Shown here: positions 50,203 to 60,639 of the stretch, piece after piece
Layout of the letters: every line of letters begins with the position of its first letter
Numbering within the stretch: position 1 is the first letter of the stretch
Assembly (NCBI GenBank): GCA_900314755.1
Contig: OMWH01000008.1
Location: 1-64,000 of the forward strand
DNA: 64,000 bases
Direction: 5' to 3'
DNA from: an uncultured Prevotellaceae bacterium
Lineage (GTDB): Bacteria; Bacteroidota; Bacteroidia; Bacteroidales; Bacteroidaceae
Translations under genes and position numbers: made by a program
Notes under the pieces: generated by a model
Told to the model about the DNA's origin: nothing
Seen by the model: only the letters and a program-made list of their open reading frames with translations
The model's database searches: none

Positions 50203-51210
50203 TCAGCGTTTAATGATTACATAGATGATGACGGGTGCACCTATCATCGGTGTCACCGCATTCAAAGGGATGACCCCGTCCTCACCGGGAAGGATGGTGA
50301 TGAGATTACAGAACAAGGCTATCACACCACCCATCAGCATCGTCGCAGGCAACAGGGAACGGTGGTTGTCTGTCGTCAGCAACAGACGGGTGATATGCGG
50401 GACAGCAAGACCGATAAAAGCGATGGGACCGCAGAAAGCGGTGGTGATGGCGGTCAGGATGCCCGTCACTATCAACAGCCAGTTGCGTGTCCGGATGATG
50501 TTGACTCCTAAGTTCTCGGCATAACTGTCACCTAACATCAGGGCGTTCAGAGGCTTGATGAGCAACAGACTGCCCGTCAGTCCCAGTAGCGTGACACCAG
50601 CGAAGACTGGCATGATCTTCATCGACACCCCGCCAAAGGAACCTAATCCCCATACCATATAGGAACGGACACCCTCGTCTGTCGCAAAGAAGTTCAGCAG
50701 GGAGATGGCTGAGTTGGCGATATAGCCGACCATGATACCGATAATCAGCAGCATCACATGGTTGCGGACTATCGTAGAGAAGAAGAAGATAAGTGCCATC
50801 ACTGCCATGGCACCGACAAATGCCGCTGTCAGGACAGCGACGAAACCGGTGAGGCTGACAGACCCTGCGGAGATGATGCCGCCAAGGAACAGCATCACCA
50901 AGGCGACACCCAACCCCGCACCACTGTTGATACCGAAGATGCTGGGACCTGCCAAGGGATTGCGGAAGGCGGTCTGCAGCATCAGTCCACTGGCTGCCAG
51001 GGAGGCACCGCAGAGGATTGCCGTCAATGCCTGGGGCAGACGTGACTGCAGGATGATATACTGCCATGAGGGTCTCTGACTTTCCTCCCCCAACAGGATG
51101 CGGAGCGTGTCACCAACGGGAATGTCGACAGACCCCATCACCAGATTAAGGATGAAGAGGAGTGCGATGACCATTGTCAGCAAGAGGCAGTATAACGTTC
51201 CTTTATTCAT
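50203..51210 (-). CDS. btuC: BtuC/FecD-type ABC transporter permease, first copy
   Basis: 335 residues, about ten helices. R-L-P-Q-A-L-T-A-I-L-C-G-A-S-L-A-A-S-G, N-P-L-A-G-P-S-I-F-G-I-N-S-G-A and G-P-I-A-F-I-G-L-A-V-P-H-I. It overlaps its upstream binding-protein gene by 8 nt and is 5 nt from the next. No ATPase (BtuD) gene is in the window, so the ATPase must be encoded elsewhere. Confidence 0.75.
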   Translation of the reverse strand: MNKGTLYCLLLTMVIALLFILNLVMGSVDIPVGDTLRILLGEESQRPSWQYIILQSRLPQALTAILCGASLAASGLMLQTAFRNPLAGPSIFGINSGAGLGVALVMLFLGGIISAGSVSLTGFVAVLTAAFVGAMAVMALIFFFSTIVRNHVMLLIIGIMVGYIANSAISLLNFFATDEGVRSYMVWGLGSFGGVSMKIMPVFAGVTLLGLTGSLLLIKPLNALMLGDSYAENLGVNIIRTRNWLLIVTGILTAITTAFCGPIAFIGLAVPHITRLLLTTDNHRSLLPATMLMGGVIALFCNLITILPGEDGVIPLNAVTPMIGAPVIIYVIIKR

Positions 51211-52327
51211 TCAGCTTCTGATAATAGCGTAAGGGGGACTGGGGTTTCTTGTCCGGATGGAGTATCTGGATGAAATCACTCAACAACCAGTCAGGACGGA
51301 ATGGCGACTCCTCATAGAAGAGGGTCTTCTCGACATTACAGCCATAGACGGTCCTGTCGGCGAAAGGCTGCAACTGCCGGTAGCCGCGATACTCACTTAA
51401 CAATTCCTGATAGGTCTGCAGATGGTCACTGCTGTAACGATACAGCCACACCTCCGCACTACCTCCCTTCTCCAGGACGGTCTCGAAAGGCAGGGAAAGG
51501 CTGCCGCTATGCTCGTCGTCAGCCCAAGGATAAAGACCTCCGGCATCCTGCACCATCTGTCCGATGGTACTCTTGCCACCTGGCACATACCAGACGGAGC
51601 CCACCATCTTGTCGATGAGGACAGAACGTCCCTCACCCGCATCTCTTGCCAGCGATTTCAGTTGCTGGTAGTTGTCGTCGACGACCGCAAACAGACTGTC
51701 TGCCCGTGCCTCCTCACCGAACAGCATCCCATAGAACTTCATCCATTCGGCACGTGCCAGCGGGGAACTCTCCATATATTCCGCACACTCCACCAAAGGA
51801 ATGTCAATGTCCTCCAGTTTACCATATCCGCCACTGTTCTCAAAGGGAGACAGCATGATGATGTCTGGCTTGACATCCATAATCTTCTCGACCACAGGAC
51901 TCATCCCATTGCCACAGTCGGCTATCTTGCCCTTCCTCACCTGCTCTTGGACAAAAGGAATCTTGATATATTCCAGGTCGGCGACAGCTACGATGTTTCC
52001 ACCATGACCCAGTGTGTTTAACAAAGAGCAATGGACGGTGGTAAACACGGCAGCACGCTCAACGGGTGTGCGGATAATAGAACCGTGTGGCAGCTGTTCC
52101 GGAATCTCTCCGTCTTTGGGTACGAGGATATAGGAATGTAACAGCATACCCTCTTTCCAGGGGTTGCGGATGTCTACCTCCGTATAGCCGTCATGACGGA
52201 CAATAGATAATAAGGTGGAGTATTTCAGATGCAACGTGTCACCGTCTTCCTGTGAGAAACCAGTACGGTTCCCACAAGAAGACAGCCACACGACCATTAA
52301 TCCTAACAGGATGAGTTGACGCATCAA
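51203..52327 (-). CDS. btuF: BtuF/FepB-type ABC substrate-binding lipoprotein, first copy
   Basis: 374 residues. Lipoprotein signal (L-I-L-L-G-L-M-V-V-W-L-S-S-C-G). Binding-protein core: R-A-A-V-F-T-T-V-H-C-S-L-L, K-P-D-I-I-M-L-S-P-F-E-N-S-G-G-Y-G and F-Y-E-E-S-P-F-R-P-D-W-L-L-S-D. It starts inside the btuG stop (4-nt overlap). Clearly related to the product of 49052-50197. Confidence 0.75.
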   Translation of the reverse strand: MMRQLILLGLMVVWLSSCGNRTGFSQEDGDTLHLKYSTLLSIVRHDGYTEVDIRNPWKEGMLLHSYILVPKDGEIPEQLPHGSIIRTPVERAAVFTTVHCSLLNTLGHGGNIVAVADLEYIKIPFVQEQVRKGKIADCGNGMSPVVEKIMDVKPDIIMLSPFENSGGYGKLEDIDIPLVECAEYMESSPLARAEWMKFYGMLFGEEARADSLFAVVDDNYQQLKSLARDAGEGRSVLIDKMVGSVWYVPGGKSTIGQMVQDAGGLYPWADDEHSGSLSLPFETVLEKGGSAEVWLYRYSSDHLQTYQELLSEYRGYRQLQPFADRTVYGCNVEKTLFYEESPFRPDWLLSDFIQILHPDKKPQSPLRYYQKLNE

Positions 52328-53469
52328 TTATTAGGTCTTACGTATTCTACACCGGTATTGAAAGCGATACGGGTTGGACCGACACCACAAGTGAACGAGC
52401 CTTTCTTGGTGAAGGAGGAATCGTAGAAGTTGACGTAACCGTCCTTGGTGTAGCTGGGGAATGTGCCCCACTCTGAGGTGTCCATCTGGCGGGAGGCAAC
52501 AAACAGATAACCTGTTACCGGGTCGATGCCTATTGCAGCAGGGCTGTCTATGTCTTTCAAATCAATGGGTATGGAGATACCAGAATAGATGTCATAAACC
52601 GTATAGCTGGCTCCACCCGTCGCACCATAGGGGTCGTTGAAGGTATATATCTTGGTGTCATAGCAGGTCATGCCCGTTGCATTGGGAATAATCTGCTTGA
52701 CATTCTCACCCGAGATAAGGTACACACCAGCATGCTCTTGCGCATAGGTGGGAGCTGGTCCGTATGCTCCCCAGTCCAGATAATAGATATCAGAGCCTGC
52801 CACGGCAATCTCTTGCGGGTTACGGATATTCTCGTTCTTGATCTCCGTAGTGGCTTTGGTACTGAGGTTAATCACCGAGATAGAGGCATTGCCATTTCCA
52901 TAATCGGAGTTTGCAACATAAAGATATCCTCTGTTGACGGCTACCCCCTCAGGATAGGAACCTGCCTTATACTCATCTTTCTTCTGGAAGCTGACGGTAT
53001 CAATAGCAGCTACATAGCCTCCATACGTTGAGACATAGATATTATCACCGTCAGCAGTGATACAACGTGGGCTTACACCTTTCTCCTCTCCTAACATCAA
53101 CACATCTGTCATGGTGATGCGGTGAATCATGCGCAATGTCTTCGCATTCAGCACGAATACAGAATTCTCACCATCAACCACGACATATACCTTATCGCCA
53201 TAACGGAGCACGTCATTGGCTGTCATGCCCAGACTCTGTCCATTCAAGCTGCTGAAGATGTCTTTTGTAGCAGTCTGGGAAGTATAGTCAAAATACGACA
53301 GGCTGCCGGGAATACCATTATTCTGATTACCTGAACCAATCACAAAGACACCATTGGTCATGACCACAGGATAGGGGTCGTTTGATCTGTTGTCATTGTT
53401 TGATACACATGCAGAGAAGAGTGCTACGCTCATCACTGCCAAGCTCCATAATTGTTTTTTCATTTTCAT
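52324..53469 (-). CDS. btuG: BtuG-like surface B12-binding lipoprotein (beta-propeller)
   Basis: 381 residues. Lipoprotein signal ending M-S-V-A-L-F-S-A-C with downstream acidic/Asn-rich residues (S-N-N-D-N-R-S-N-D) of the kind that direct surface export in Bacteroidetes. The body is a YncE/DUF5074-type repeat of blade-like units (Y-G-D-K-V-Y-V-V-V; G-D-N-I-Y-V-S-T; R-G-Y-L-Y-V-A-N-S; G-S-D-I-Y-Y-L-D). BtuG proteins cap BtuB and capture B12 very tightly. It is 2 nt from btuB, as expected for the pair. Confidence 0.85.
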   Translation of the reverse strand: MKMKKQLWSLAVMSVALFSACVSNNDNRSNDPYPVVMTNGVFVIGSGNQNNGIPGSLSYFDYTSQTATKDIFSSLNGQSLGMTANDVLRYGDKVYVVVDGENSVFVLNAKTLRMIHRITMTDVLMLGEEKGVSPRCITADGDNIYVSTYGGYVAAIDTVSFQKKDEYKAGSYPEGVAVNRGYLYVANSDYGNGNASISVINLSTKATTEIKNENIRNPQEIAVAGSDIYYLDWGAYGPAPTYAQEHAGVYLISGENVKQIIPNATGMTCYDTKIYTFNDPYGATGGASYTVYDIYSGISIPIDLKDIDSPAAIGIDPVTGYLFVASRQMDTSEWGTFPSYTKDGYVNFYDSSFTKKGSFTCGVGPTRIAFNTGVEYVRPNN

Positions 53470-53471
53470 TC

Positions 53472-55436
53472 TTAAAATTTATAATTGATTGTCATTTGAT
53501 AACTTCTTCCTGGCATGGGGTAAAACCGTACCAGTTCATATTGACGGTTGAAAAGATTCTTCAAGTCGAAGCGCCCTTCCAGCTGATGACTGCCAAAGCA
53601 GAACTTCCGCCAAGCAGTGAGTCCGAACTCCAGATAACCGTTGATATCTGTGTCCTCATAATGCTCATTATTCGCCCATCGCATGGACATTCCTGTGGTA
53701 TGTACCGCCAGGTTGACCCATGGGTTCTCATAACTCAACGAGCCGCTGAAGGTATGCTCAGGAGTATAGGCAAGCTGGTTGCCATAGGTGGACGTACCCT
53801 CCATGGTCTTGTCCCTGACACTCTGATAGGAGTAGCTGCTTGTCAGGGATAACAAATGCTCCTCTGTCAGGTGCTGCACGAAACGGATGGTGGCATCCGC
53901 ACCCAGCACCTCTACTTTCCCCACATTGACACAACGCCATACGAACATATTATAGGGTACGGCGACAATCTTGTCACGGACCTGGTTATAATAGCCGTCC
54001 AGTGTCAGTTGCAGGAAATCATTGCCATAGGTGGTACCGATATTCACCTGATGGGTACTCTCCGGTTTCAGGTCAGGACTGCCATAGTGGTAGTAATAGT
54101 TCTCATTGAACGTCGGTGCCCTGAAGATATTCTTATAAGAGACACGCACATACCAGTCAGTATTCTCCAGCAGCTGATAGGATAATGACACGGAGGGAGA
54201 GAGACGATAGAAATTCCTTGACGGTTCATTCAGATAGAGTGAGAACAGCAGTCTGCCAAGAACCGTCAGACGGTCATTTTTATATTTCGCTGTTGCAGAC
54301 TGCAGGACGGTATGCCGACGGGGATGTCCCACTACGGTCCGTTGAGAGCTGCCGTTGAGGTTGTTGAAGGCATAATCAGCAGAATAGTCAAACGCCCATC
54401 TGCTGTTAGGGGTATATAGCAATGCCAATGCCGTATACGCCTCACGCTGCCAATAGTCAGCATCGTTTACCCCACCCTGATATAAAGGGTCACGGTAGGA
54501 AGAGGAATACCAGTTGAATTTCCCTAACCATTTCAGGGATAACCGGTCGCCCCAACGAGTCTGATAGTTCAGTTGTCCGAAGAAGTTACGGTCTCGTAAC
54601 GTCTCTTTGCAGAGGTTGGTGTAATAATGTACCTGTCCGGGAAGCTGACGGTCGTTATCATAATAATAGACCTTACCGCCCAACTGGTTGAAAGCATTGA
54701 TGCTCCACAGGAAGTTCAGTTCACCATGACCGCTGTTCATCCGGCTGTTCGTACGACGGTCATGCTGTTTGACCGTCATATTCTGCAGGGTATACGGATA
54801 GTCGTTCTCTGCGTATATGTACTCCGCTACCGCACTGAATGCGAAACGGTTGGAGAGATTCTGCTCATAACGGACGAAAGGACTGATATAACCGAAAGAG
54901 CCGAACTTCACCTGAGTGGTCAGATGAGGCTTCACATCCTCTGTGGGCATTCGCAGGGTCTGGATATTCAGCACGGCAGGAGTGGATGCCTGACGGGCAG
55001 GCAGAAAGATATCGTCATGATCACCGATGACCAGAGAGAGGTGCTCAACATTATCCAAGGAGTAACGGGAGAGGTCTATCTCCCCACTCTGACATTCCGA
55101 GAGCATCACACCGTCATAGCTCACCCCTGTATGCTTGGCACCAAAGCCATGTACGGAAACCGTCTTCATTCCCCCTGCCCCACCATAGTCACGCAAGGTG
55201 ATACCCGGCATACGGTGCATGGCATCAGCAATATCCGTCACCCCCATCGTCCGCATGTCCTGACGGTCTAACAGACGTAATGGTGACGAGCTGCTGATGG
55301 TATGTTTCCTTAGTGTCTCTGTGACAGCAACCTCCTCTAACTGATGCACACGTCCTGTAATGGTATCTGTCTGTGCCAAGGCATCGACAGCACCACTTAA
55401 CATAACCAGAACTGCGATCAGTGACTTCATATACAT
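53472..55436 (-). CDS. btuB: BtuB-like TonB-dependent vitamin B12 receptor
   Basis: 654 residues. Signal peptide (ending A-L-A-Q), plug domain (L-E-E-V-A-V-T-E-T-L ... M-H-R-M-P-G-I-T-L-R-D-Y-G-G-A-G-G-M-K-T-V) and a 22-strand-type barrel ending in aromatic F (M-T-I-N-Y-K-F). B12 specificity is inferred from the adjacent BtuG and the cbi gene. It starts 2 nt after the stop of the upstream leuA-family gene, with no visible promoter or B12 riboswitch of its own. ATG 55430 (MKSLIA) is an alternative start. Confidence 0.85.
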   Translation of the reverse strand: MYMKSLIAVLVMLSGAVDALAQTDTITGRVHQLEEVAVTETLRKHTISSSSPLRLLDRQDMRTMGVTDIADAMHRMPGITLRDYGGAGGMKTVSVHGFGAKHTGVSYDGVMLSECQSGEIDLSRYSLDNVEHLSLVIGDHDDIFLPARQASTPAVLNIQTLRMPTEDVKPHLTTQVKFGSFGYISPFVRYEQNLSNRFAFSAVAEYIYAENDYPYTLQNMTVKQHDRRTNSRMNSGHGELNFLWSINAFNQLGGKVYYYDNDRQLPGQVHYYTNLCKETLRDRNFFGQLNYQTRWGDRLSLKWLGKFNWYSSSYRDPLYQGGVNDADYWQREAYTALALLYTPNSRWAFDYSADYAFNNLNGSSQRTVVGHPRRHTVLQSATAKYKNDRLTVLGRLLFSLYLNEPSRNFYRLSPSVSLSYQLLENTDWYVRVSYKNIFRAPTFNENYYYHYGSPDLKPESTHQVNIGTTYGNDFLQLTLDGYYNQVRDKIVAVPYNMFVWRCVNVGKVEVLGADATIRFVQHLTEEHLLSLTSSYSYQSVRDKTMEGTSTYGNQLAYTPEHTFSGSLSYENPWVNLAVHTTGMSMRWANNEHYEDTDINGYLEFGLTAWRKFCFGSHQLEGRFDLKNLFNRQYELVRFYPMPGRSYQMTINYKF

Positions 55437-55438
55437 GA

Positions 55439-57010
55439 CTATACTAAGTTACTCTCCACGATATTCAGCATTTTAAAAGTTGCTTTGATGGCGGCTTCCG
55501 TCTGGTCGGCATCCAGTCCACGGGTACGGAGAAGTCCGTTGTTATAGTGCCAGGTGATGACCGTCTGCACCAAGGCATCGGTACGTCCACCGGGAGGAAT
55601 AGACACCTGATAGTTGGCAAGGATAGGGAATGTGCGGTTGAGGTATTTCTTGTAGATATACCGCAAAGCCTTGACGAAGGCGTCATACTGACCGTCACCT
55701 ACCGCACTGCCGTCATATTGCTTCCCATTAATCTCCACCTTAATATTTGCTCCAGGCTTCAATCCATAAGCTGTTGAGACAACGTAGCTTATGAGTTTTA
55801 CCTTATCCTCTGGTGCATCATGTTTCAGCACATCACTGACGATATAGGGCAAGTCTTCCTGTGTCACGATCTCCTTCTTGTCACCAAGTTCTGTGATTCG
55901 CTGAGTGACACGGCGGGTTTGCTCTGGAGTGAGTTCCAGTCCCAGTTCCTCTAAGTTCTTGGCAATATTCGCGCGACCACTATTTTTTCCCAAGGCATAC
56001 TCACGCTTACGACCGAAGCGCTCAGGCATCAGCTCATTATAATAAAGCTTATCTTTCGAGTCACCATCAGCATGAACACCAGCCACCTGTGTAAACACAT
56101 TCTCACCGACGATAGGCTGGTTGGGGGCTACCGCAATACCGCTATATCCCTCCACCATGCGACTGATACCATTGAGCTTGTTCTCCTTGATACCCGTCTT
56201 GGCATGGAACTGGTCCTTAAGGATAGCCTGCACACTTGCCATAGGGGCGTTTCCACAGCGCTCACCCAGTCCATTGACTGTCACATGAAGTCCTTTGGCA
56301 CCACTCAGGACCGCAGCCAGCGAGTTACTGACGGCAAGGTCGTAGTCATTATGGGCGTGAAAGTCGAAATGCACCTCAGGGTAGCGTTTGATCATCTTCC
56401 GGAAATACTCGATAACCTGCAAGGGATTCATCACTCCTAACGTATCAGGGAGCATGAATCTTTTAATAGAGGAAGGAGCGTGCGTTAACGCATCCATCAA
56501 CTGATAGACATAGTCAGGAGAGTCCTTCATACCATTGCTCCAGTCCTCCAGATAAAGATTGACAGCGAGATGCTTTTGCACGGCATAGTCCACCGTCTCG
56601 CGGATATCGGCAATATGCTCCTCCGGAGTCTTATGCAACTGATGGGAGCAGTGCTTGAGAGAGCCTTTTGCCAGTAGGTTGATGGTTTTTCCACCACAGT
56701 CGGCTATCCAGTCAACGGAAGCCTTCCCGTCCACGAAGCCCAAGACCTCTACCCTGTCGAGTTTACCGATCTGCTCCGCATAACGGCAGATCATCCTGAC
56801 AGCCTCCTTCTCACCCTCAGAGACACGAGCCGATGCCACCTCTATGCGGTCGACATTGACCTCACCTAATAGCATACGTGCCATCATCAGTTTCTCATGA
56901 GGCAGAAACGACACCCCGTTGGTCTGTTCACCATCACGGAGTGTCGAGTCCATTATCTCGACGTAAGGAAGAGTACGTTGAGAAGCATTTATGCGTTCTG
57001 CTGTTCCCAT
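55439..57010 (-). CDS. Second 2-isopropylmalate synthase-family enzyme (LeuA or citramalate synthase type)
   Basis: 523 residues. Catalytic TIM barrel with D-S-T-L-R-D-G-E-Q, D-T-L-G, H-F-D-F-H-A-H-N-D-Y and G-E-R-C-G-N-A. The C-terminal LeuA regulatory domain is near the end (S-A-V-G-D-G-Q-Y-D-A-F; P-P-G-G-R-T-D-A-L-V). It differs from the leuA at the operon head, so it may use pyruvate (citramalate, isoleucine route) instead of ketoisovalerate. That choice cannot be made by eye. ATG 57010 overlaps leuD by 22 nt. Confidence 0.8.
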   Translation of the reverse strand: MGTAERINASQRTLPYVEIMDSTLRDGEQTNGVSFLPHEKLMMARMLLGEVNVDRIEVASARVSEGEKEAVRMICRYAEQIGKLDRVEVLGFVDGKASVDWIADCGGKTINLLAKGSLKHCSHQLHKTPEEHIADIRETVDYAVQKHLAVNLYLEDWSNGMKDSPDYVYQLMDALTHAPSSIKRFMLPDTLGVMNPLQVIEYFRKMIKRYPEVHFDFHAHNDYDLAVSNSLAAVLSGAKGLHVTVNGLGERCGNAPMASVQAILKDQFHAKTGIKENKLNGISRMVEGYSGIAVAPNQPIVGENVFTQVAGVHADGDSKDKLYYNELMPERFGRKREYALGKNSGRANIAKNLEELGLELTPEQTRRVTQRITELGDKKEIVTQEDLPYIVSDVLKHDAPEDKVKLISYVVSTAYGLKPGANIKVEINGKQYDGSAVGDGQYDAFVKALRYIYKKYLNRTFPILANYQVSIPPGGRTDALVQTVITWHYNNGLLRTRGLDADQTEAAIKATFKMLNIVESNLV

Positions 57011-57585
57011 TGCTCGATTTTCTCCTTATTCTCTATTAGGAAATCGATATCGTCCAATCCATTGATCAGACAGTGTTTCTTATAACTGTTAATCTCAAAC
57101 TTCTCCTGTCTGCCAGTCGCTTTGTTGGTGACCGTCTGGTTAGGAAGGTCTACCTCCACCTCCATCTTCGGATTCTGCTTGATACTCTCGAAGAGCTCGG
57201 CGAGGAACTCCTCTGATACGACGACGGGAAGAACGAAGTTATTCAACTCGTTGTTCTTATGGATATCAGCAAAGAAAGAGCTGATGACCACACGGAAACC
57301 ATAGCCGGCAATAGCCCATGCGGCATGCTCACGGCTGGAACCGTTACCAAAGTTCTTACCTGCAACGAGAATACAGCCACCATAGGTGGGGTCGTTCAAC
57401 ACGAAGTCCTTATTGACCGTTCCGTCGGCATGATAACGCCAGTCACGGAAGAGGTTGTCACCGAAGAAGCTCTCCTCACGGGTGGTCGCCTTCAGGAAAC
57501 GGGCAGGAATGATCTGGTCAGTGTCTACATTCTCCAATGGGAGAGGTACACAAGTAGATGTTATAACGTTGAATTTCTGTTTCAT
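56989..57585 (-). CDS. leuD: 3-isopropylmalate dehydratase small subunit
   Basis: 198 residues, aconitase swivel domain. Motifs [13 protein letters not shown] and [16 protein letters not shown]. It pairs with LeuC to isomerise isopropylmalate. Overlaps leuC by 4 nt. Confidence 0.95.
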   Translation of the reverse strand: MKQKFNVITSTCVPLPLENVDTDQIIPARFLKATTREESFFGDNLFRDWRYHADGTVNKDFVLNDPTYGGCILVAGKNFGNGSSREHAAWAIAGYGFRVVISSFFADIHKNNELNNFVLPVVVSEEFLAELFESIKQNPKMEVEVDLPNQTVTNKATGRQEKFEINSYKKHCLINGLDDIDFLIENKEKIEQWEQQNA

Positions 57586-58976
57586 AATAATGTTCTTGGA
57601 TCAGTGATTACTCCAGTGACAGCTGCTGCGGCAGCTACTAAGGGCGAGCAGAGGATGGTACGACTGCCTGGTCCCTGACGACCCTCGAAGTTACGGTTAG
57701 AGGTAGATACGCAATACTTGCCGGCGGGAACCTTGTCGTCATTCATCGCCAGACAGGCAGAGCAGCCAGGTTGACGAATCTCGAAACCTGCAGCCTCCAG
57801 AATCTTGTCAAGTCCCTCCTCACGAATCTGACGGTCGACAGCCCAGGAACCGGGTACCAGCCATGCGATGACGTTATCAGCTTTCTGACGACCTTTTGCG
57901 ATAGAGGCAAAGGCGCGGAAGTCCTCAATACGTCCGTTGGTGCAGGCACCGAGGAACACATAGTCAATCTTCCTGCCGAGTAATTTCTCACCAGCCTTGA
58001 AGTCCATATAGTTCAGTGCCTTCTCAAAACCCTGTTCGGGTGATTTTGCCTGAGCAGCATTTGCAGGAATCGGCTCTGTGATGCCGATACCCATACCTGG
58101 ATTTGTTCCGTAGGTAATACGGGGCTCGATATCCTTGGCATCAAAGACAAGCTCCTTGTCGAATACGGCATCGTCACCACTCTTCAGTGTTTTCCAATAA
58201 GCAACAGCCTTGTCCCATTCCTCACCCTTGGGAGCAAACTCCTTACCTTTTATATAATTAAAGGTTGTCTCGTCAGGAGCCACGAAACCGCCACGAGCAC
58301 CCATTTCTATGGAAAGGTTACAGAGTGTCAGGCGACCTTCCATTGACAGTGCTTTCACCACATCACCACTATACTCCACGAAATAGCCAGTGGCACCTGA
58401 GGTCGTCAACTGACTCATCAGATAAAGGGCGACATCCTTTGCCGTCACTCCTTTGGCAAGTGTGCCATTGATACTGATACGCATTGACTTGGGTTTTTGT
58501 TGGAGGATACACTGTGATGCCATCACCATCTCCACCTCAGAGGTACCGATACCGAAGGCAACAGCACCCATGGCACCATGCGTAGAGGTATGGGAGTCAC
58601 CACAGACGATCGTCATACCTGGCAGGGAGAGTCCTTTCTCGGGACCTACCACATGAATGATACCGTTCGACTGATTCATCATACCATAGTGAGTCAACCC
58701 AAAGTCCTTAGCATTCTGTGCCAAGGTGCTCACCTGCTTGGCTGATACAGGGTCCTCGATAGGTTTGTCCTGATCGTGTGTCGGTGTGTTATGGTCGGGC
58801 ATACAATAGATGTGATCAGGACGGAAGCACTTCAGTCCGCGTGCCCTCATCCCGTCGAAAGCCTGCGGTGATGTCACCTCATGGCAATACATACGGTCGA
58901 TATACAACTGGGTGGGACCATCCTCTATGTTCTGGACAACATGCTTGTCCCATATTTTATCAAATAGTGTATTCAT
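57582..58976 (-). CDS. leuC: 3-isopropylmalate dehydratase large subunit
   Basis: 464 residues, aconitase family. The [4Fe-4S] ligands are in G-A-C-T-N-G-R and [10 protein letters not shown]. Substrate motifs [14 protein letters not shown] and [12 protein letters not shown] are intact. It starts 2 nt after leuA. Confidence 0.96.
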   Translation of the reverse strand: MNTLFDKIWDKHVVQNIEDGPTQLYIDRMYCHEVTSPQAFDGMRARGLKCFRPDHIYCMPDHNTPTHDQDKPIEDPVSAKQVSTLAQNAKDFGLTHYGMMNQSNGIIHVVGPEKGLSLPGMTIVCGDSHTSTHGAMGAVAFGIGTSEVEMVMASQCILQQKPKSMRISINGTLAKGVTAKDVALYLMSQLTTSGATGYFVEYSGDVVKALSMEGRLTLCNLSIEMGARGGFVAPDETTFNYIKGKEFAPKGEEWDKAVAYWKTLKSGDDAVFDKELVFDAKDIEPRITYGTNPGMGIGITEPIPANAAQAKSPEQGFEKALNYMDFKAGEKLLGRKIDYVFLGACTNGRIEDFRAFASIAKGRQKADNVIAWLVPGSWAVDRQIREEGLDKILEAAGFEIRQPGCSACLAMNDDKVPAGKYCVSTSNRNFEGRQGPGSRTILCSPLVAAAAAVTGVITDPRTLL

Positions 58977-58978
58977 AA

Positions 58979-60475
58979 TTATCTCTTGAACTTATTGATA
59001 CAGTCAATATATGCCTCGACAGATGCTGTTACGATATCTGTGTTAGCACCGAATCCGTAGTACAGACTTCCGTCGTACTCCACCTGCATGTGTACCTTAC
59101 CCACATCGTCGGAGCCTTTGGATATAGCCTGGATAGTAAACTCTTTCAGGGTCATCTGCTTGATGATAATCTTCTTCAGAGCCTTGATGGCTGCGTCGAC
59201 AGGACCATTACCGCTGGCGGCAGCCTCAAACTTCTGACCGCTAATGTCAAGACCGATACTTGCCACACTCTTCACACCCTTACCGGTAGTAACCTGCAGG
59301 AAATCGAGCTTCACAGCATGAGCCTCGGCAGTATCAGCACCAGCAAGCATCAGCACGTCGGCATCGGTCACCTCCTTCTTCTGGTCAGCCAACTGCAGGA
59401 ACTTCTCATATACCTTGTCGAGTTTCTCGTCAGACAGTTCCACTCCATTCACACTCAGACGGTATTTCAGGGCGGCACGACCACTGCGTGCTGTCAGTAC
59501 GATGCTGTTATCCTCGATACCCACATCCTTCGGGTCGATGATCTCATAGGTCTGCACATTCTTCAAGACTCCATCCTGATGGATACCAGATGAATGGGCG
59601 AAGGCATTACGTCCGACAATAGCCTTGTTAGGCTGTACAGGCATATTCATAAGACTCGACACCATACGGCTCGTAGGATAAATCTTGGTAGTGTTGATAT
59701 TGGTATCAATGCCCAGATGCTTATGGCATTTGAGTATCATGGCAATCTCCTCCAAGGAAGTGTTACCAGCACGCTCACCGATACCGTTGATGGTGACCTC
59801 CACCTGACGGGCACCAGCCATCACACCATTGAAAGTGTTGGCAGTAGCCATACCGAGGTCGTTATGACAGTGTGTGGAGATTATCGCTTTGTCGATACAA
59901 TCCACATGCTCTTTAAGATATTTGATTTTCTCATAGTACTCCTGAGGAAGACAGTAACCGGTAGTGTCAGGAATATTCACTACAGTGGCACCAGCCTTGA
60001 TAACAGCTTCCACGACACGTGCCAGATATTCATTCTCCGTACGTCCGGCATCCTCGCAGTAGAACTCCACATCCTCCACATATTTCTTGGCATACTTCGT
60101 AGCCCTTACAGCACGCTCAATAATCTCCTCACGGGTGGAGTTGAACTTATACTTAATATGTGAGTCTGAGGTTCCGATACCTGTGTGGATACGCTTGTGC
60201 TTGGCATATACCAATGCCTCATACGCCACATCGATATCCTTCTCGACGGCACGTGTCAGTGCACAAATCGTTGGCCATGTCACAGCCTTCGATATCTCTA
60301 TCACAGAATTAAAGTCACCTGGACTACTGATTGGGAAACCTGACTCAATCACGTCAACACCCAACTGTTCGAGTGCCTTAGCTACCTGAATCTTTTCCAC
60401 AGTGTTCAACTGACATCCGGGGACTTGTTCACCGTCACGGAGTGTCGTGTCGAAAATAAACAATCTGTCACTCAT
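58979..60475 (-). CDS. leuA: 2-isopropylmalate synthase
   Basis: 498 residues. First committed step of leucine synthesis. TIM-barrel motifs [36 protein letters not shown] and S-G-I-H-Q-D-G. C-terminal regulatory domain with G-N-G-P-V-D-A-A. First gene of the leu operon, from the promoter at 60524-60555 with about 40 nt of leader. I see no leader peptide or attenuator. Confidence 0.95.
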   Translation of the reverse strand: MSDRLFIFDTTLRDGEQVPGCQLNTVEKIQVAKALEQLGVDVIESGFPISSPGDFNSVIEISKAVTWPTICALTRAVEKDIDVAYEALVYAKHKRIHTGIGTSDSHIKYKFNSTREEIIERAVRATKYAKKYVEDVEFYCEDAGRTENEYLARVVEAVIKAGATVVNIPDTTGYCLPQEYYEKIKYLKEHVDCIDKAIISTHCHNDLGMATANTFNGVMAGARQVEVTINGIGERAGNTSLEEIAMILKCHKHLGIDTNINTTKIYPTSRMVSSLMNMPVQPNKAIVGRNAFAHSSGIHQDGVLKNVQTYEIIDPKDVGIEDNSIVLTARSGRAALKYRLSVNGVELSDEKLDKVYEKFLQLADQKKEVTDADVLMLAGADTAEAHAVKLDFLQVTTGKGVKSVASIGLDISGQKFEAAASGNGPVDAAIKALKKIIIKQMTLKEFTIQAISKGSDDVGKVHMQVEYDGSLYYGFGANTDIVTASVEAYIDCINKFKR

Positions 60476-60523
60476 ATGCTTTCTTCTACTAATATATTAT
60501 TCCTTTTCCTATTAAATTGGTTG

Positions 60524-60555
60524 CAAAATTACACTATTTTCGTCCAACTACCAAA
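60524..60555 (-). promoter_or_regulatory. leuA operon promoter
   Basis: -33 TTTG (60552-60555), a 20-nt spacer and -7 TAATTTTG (60524-60531) on the minus strand. It is back to back with the sensor-kinase promoter, with 15 nt between the two -33 boxes. Confidence 0.85.
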
Positions 60556-60570
60556 TAAATCGTCACTTTA

Positions 60571-60602
60571 TTTGGAGAAAATGAAATAATTTCATACTTT
60601 TG
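60571..60602 (+). promoter_or_regulatory. Promoter of the kinase-like/EFR1 operon
   Basis: -33 TTTG (60571-60574), a 20-nt spacer and -7 TACTTTTG (60595-60602). ATG 60640 is 37 nt downstream. Confidence 0.85.
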
Positions 60603-60639
60603 CACATAATTTTGAAAACAAAAAATATTGACATATACT

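Noticed and set aside
55400..55480. Cobalamin riboswitch before btuB
   Set aside because: The upstream bases are coding sequence of the leuA-type gene and no B12-box-like motif was seen. A covariance search was not possible here.
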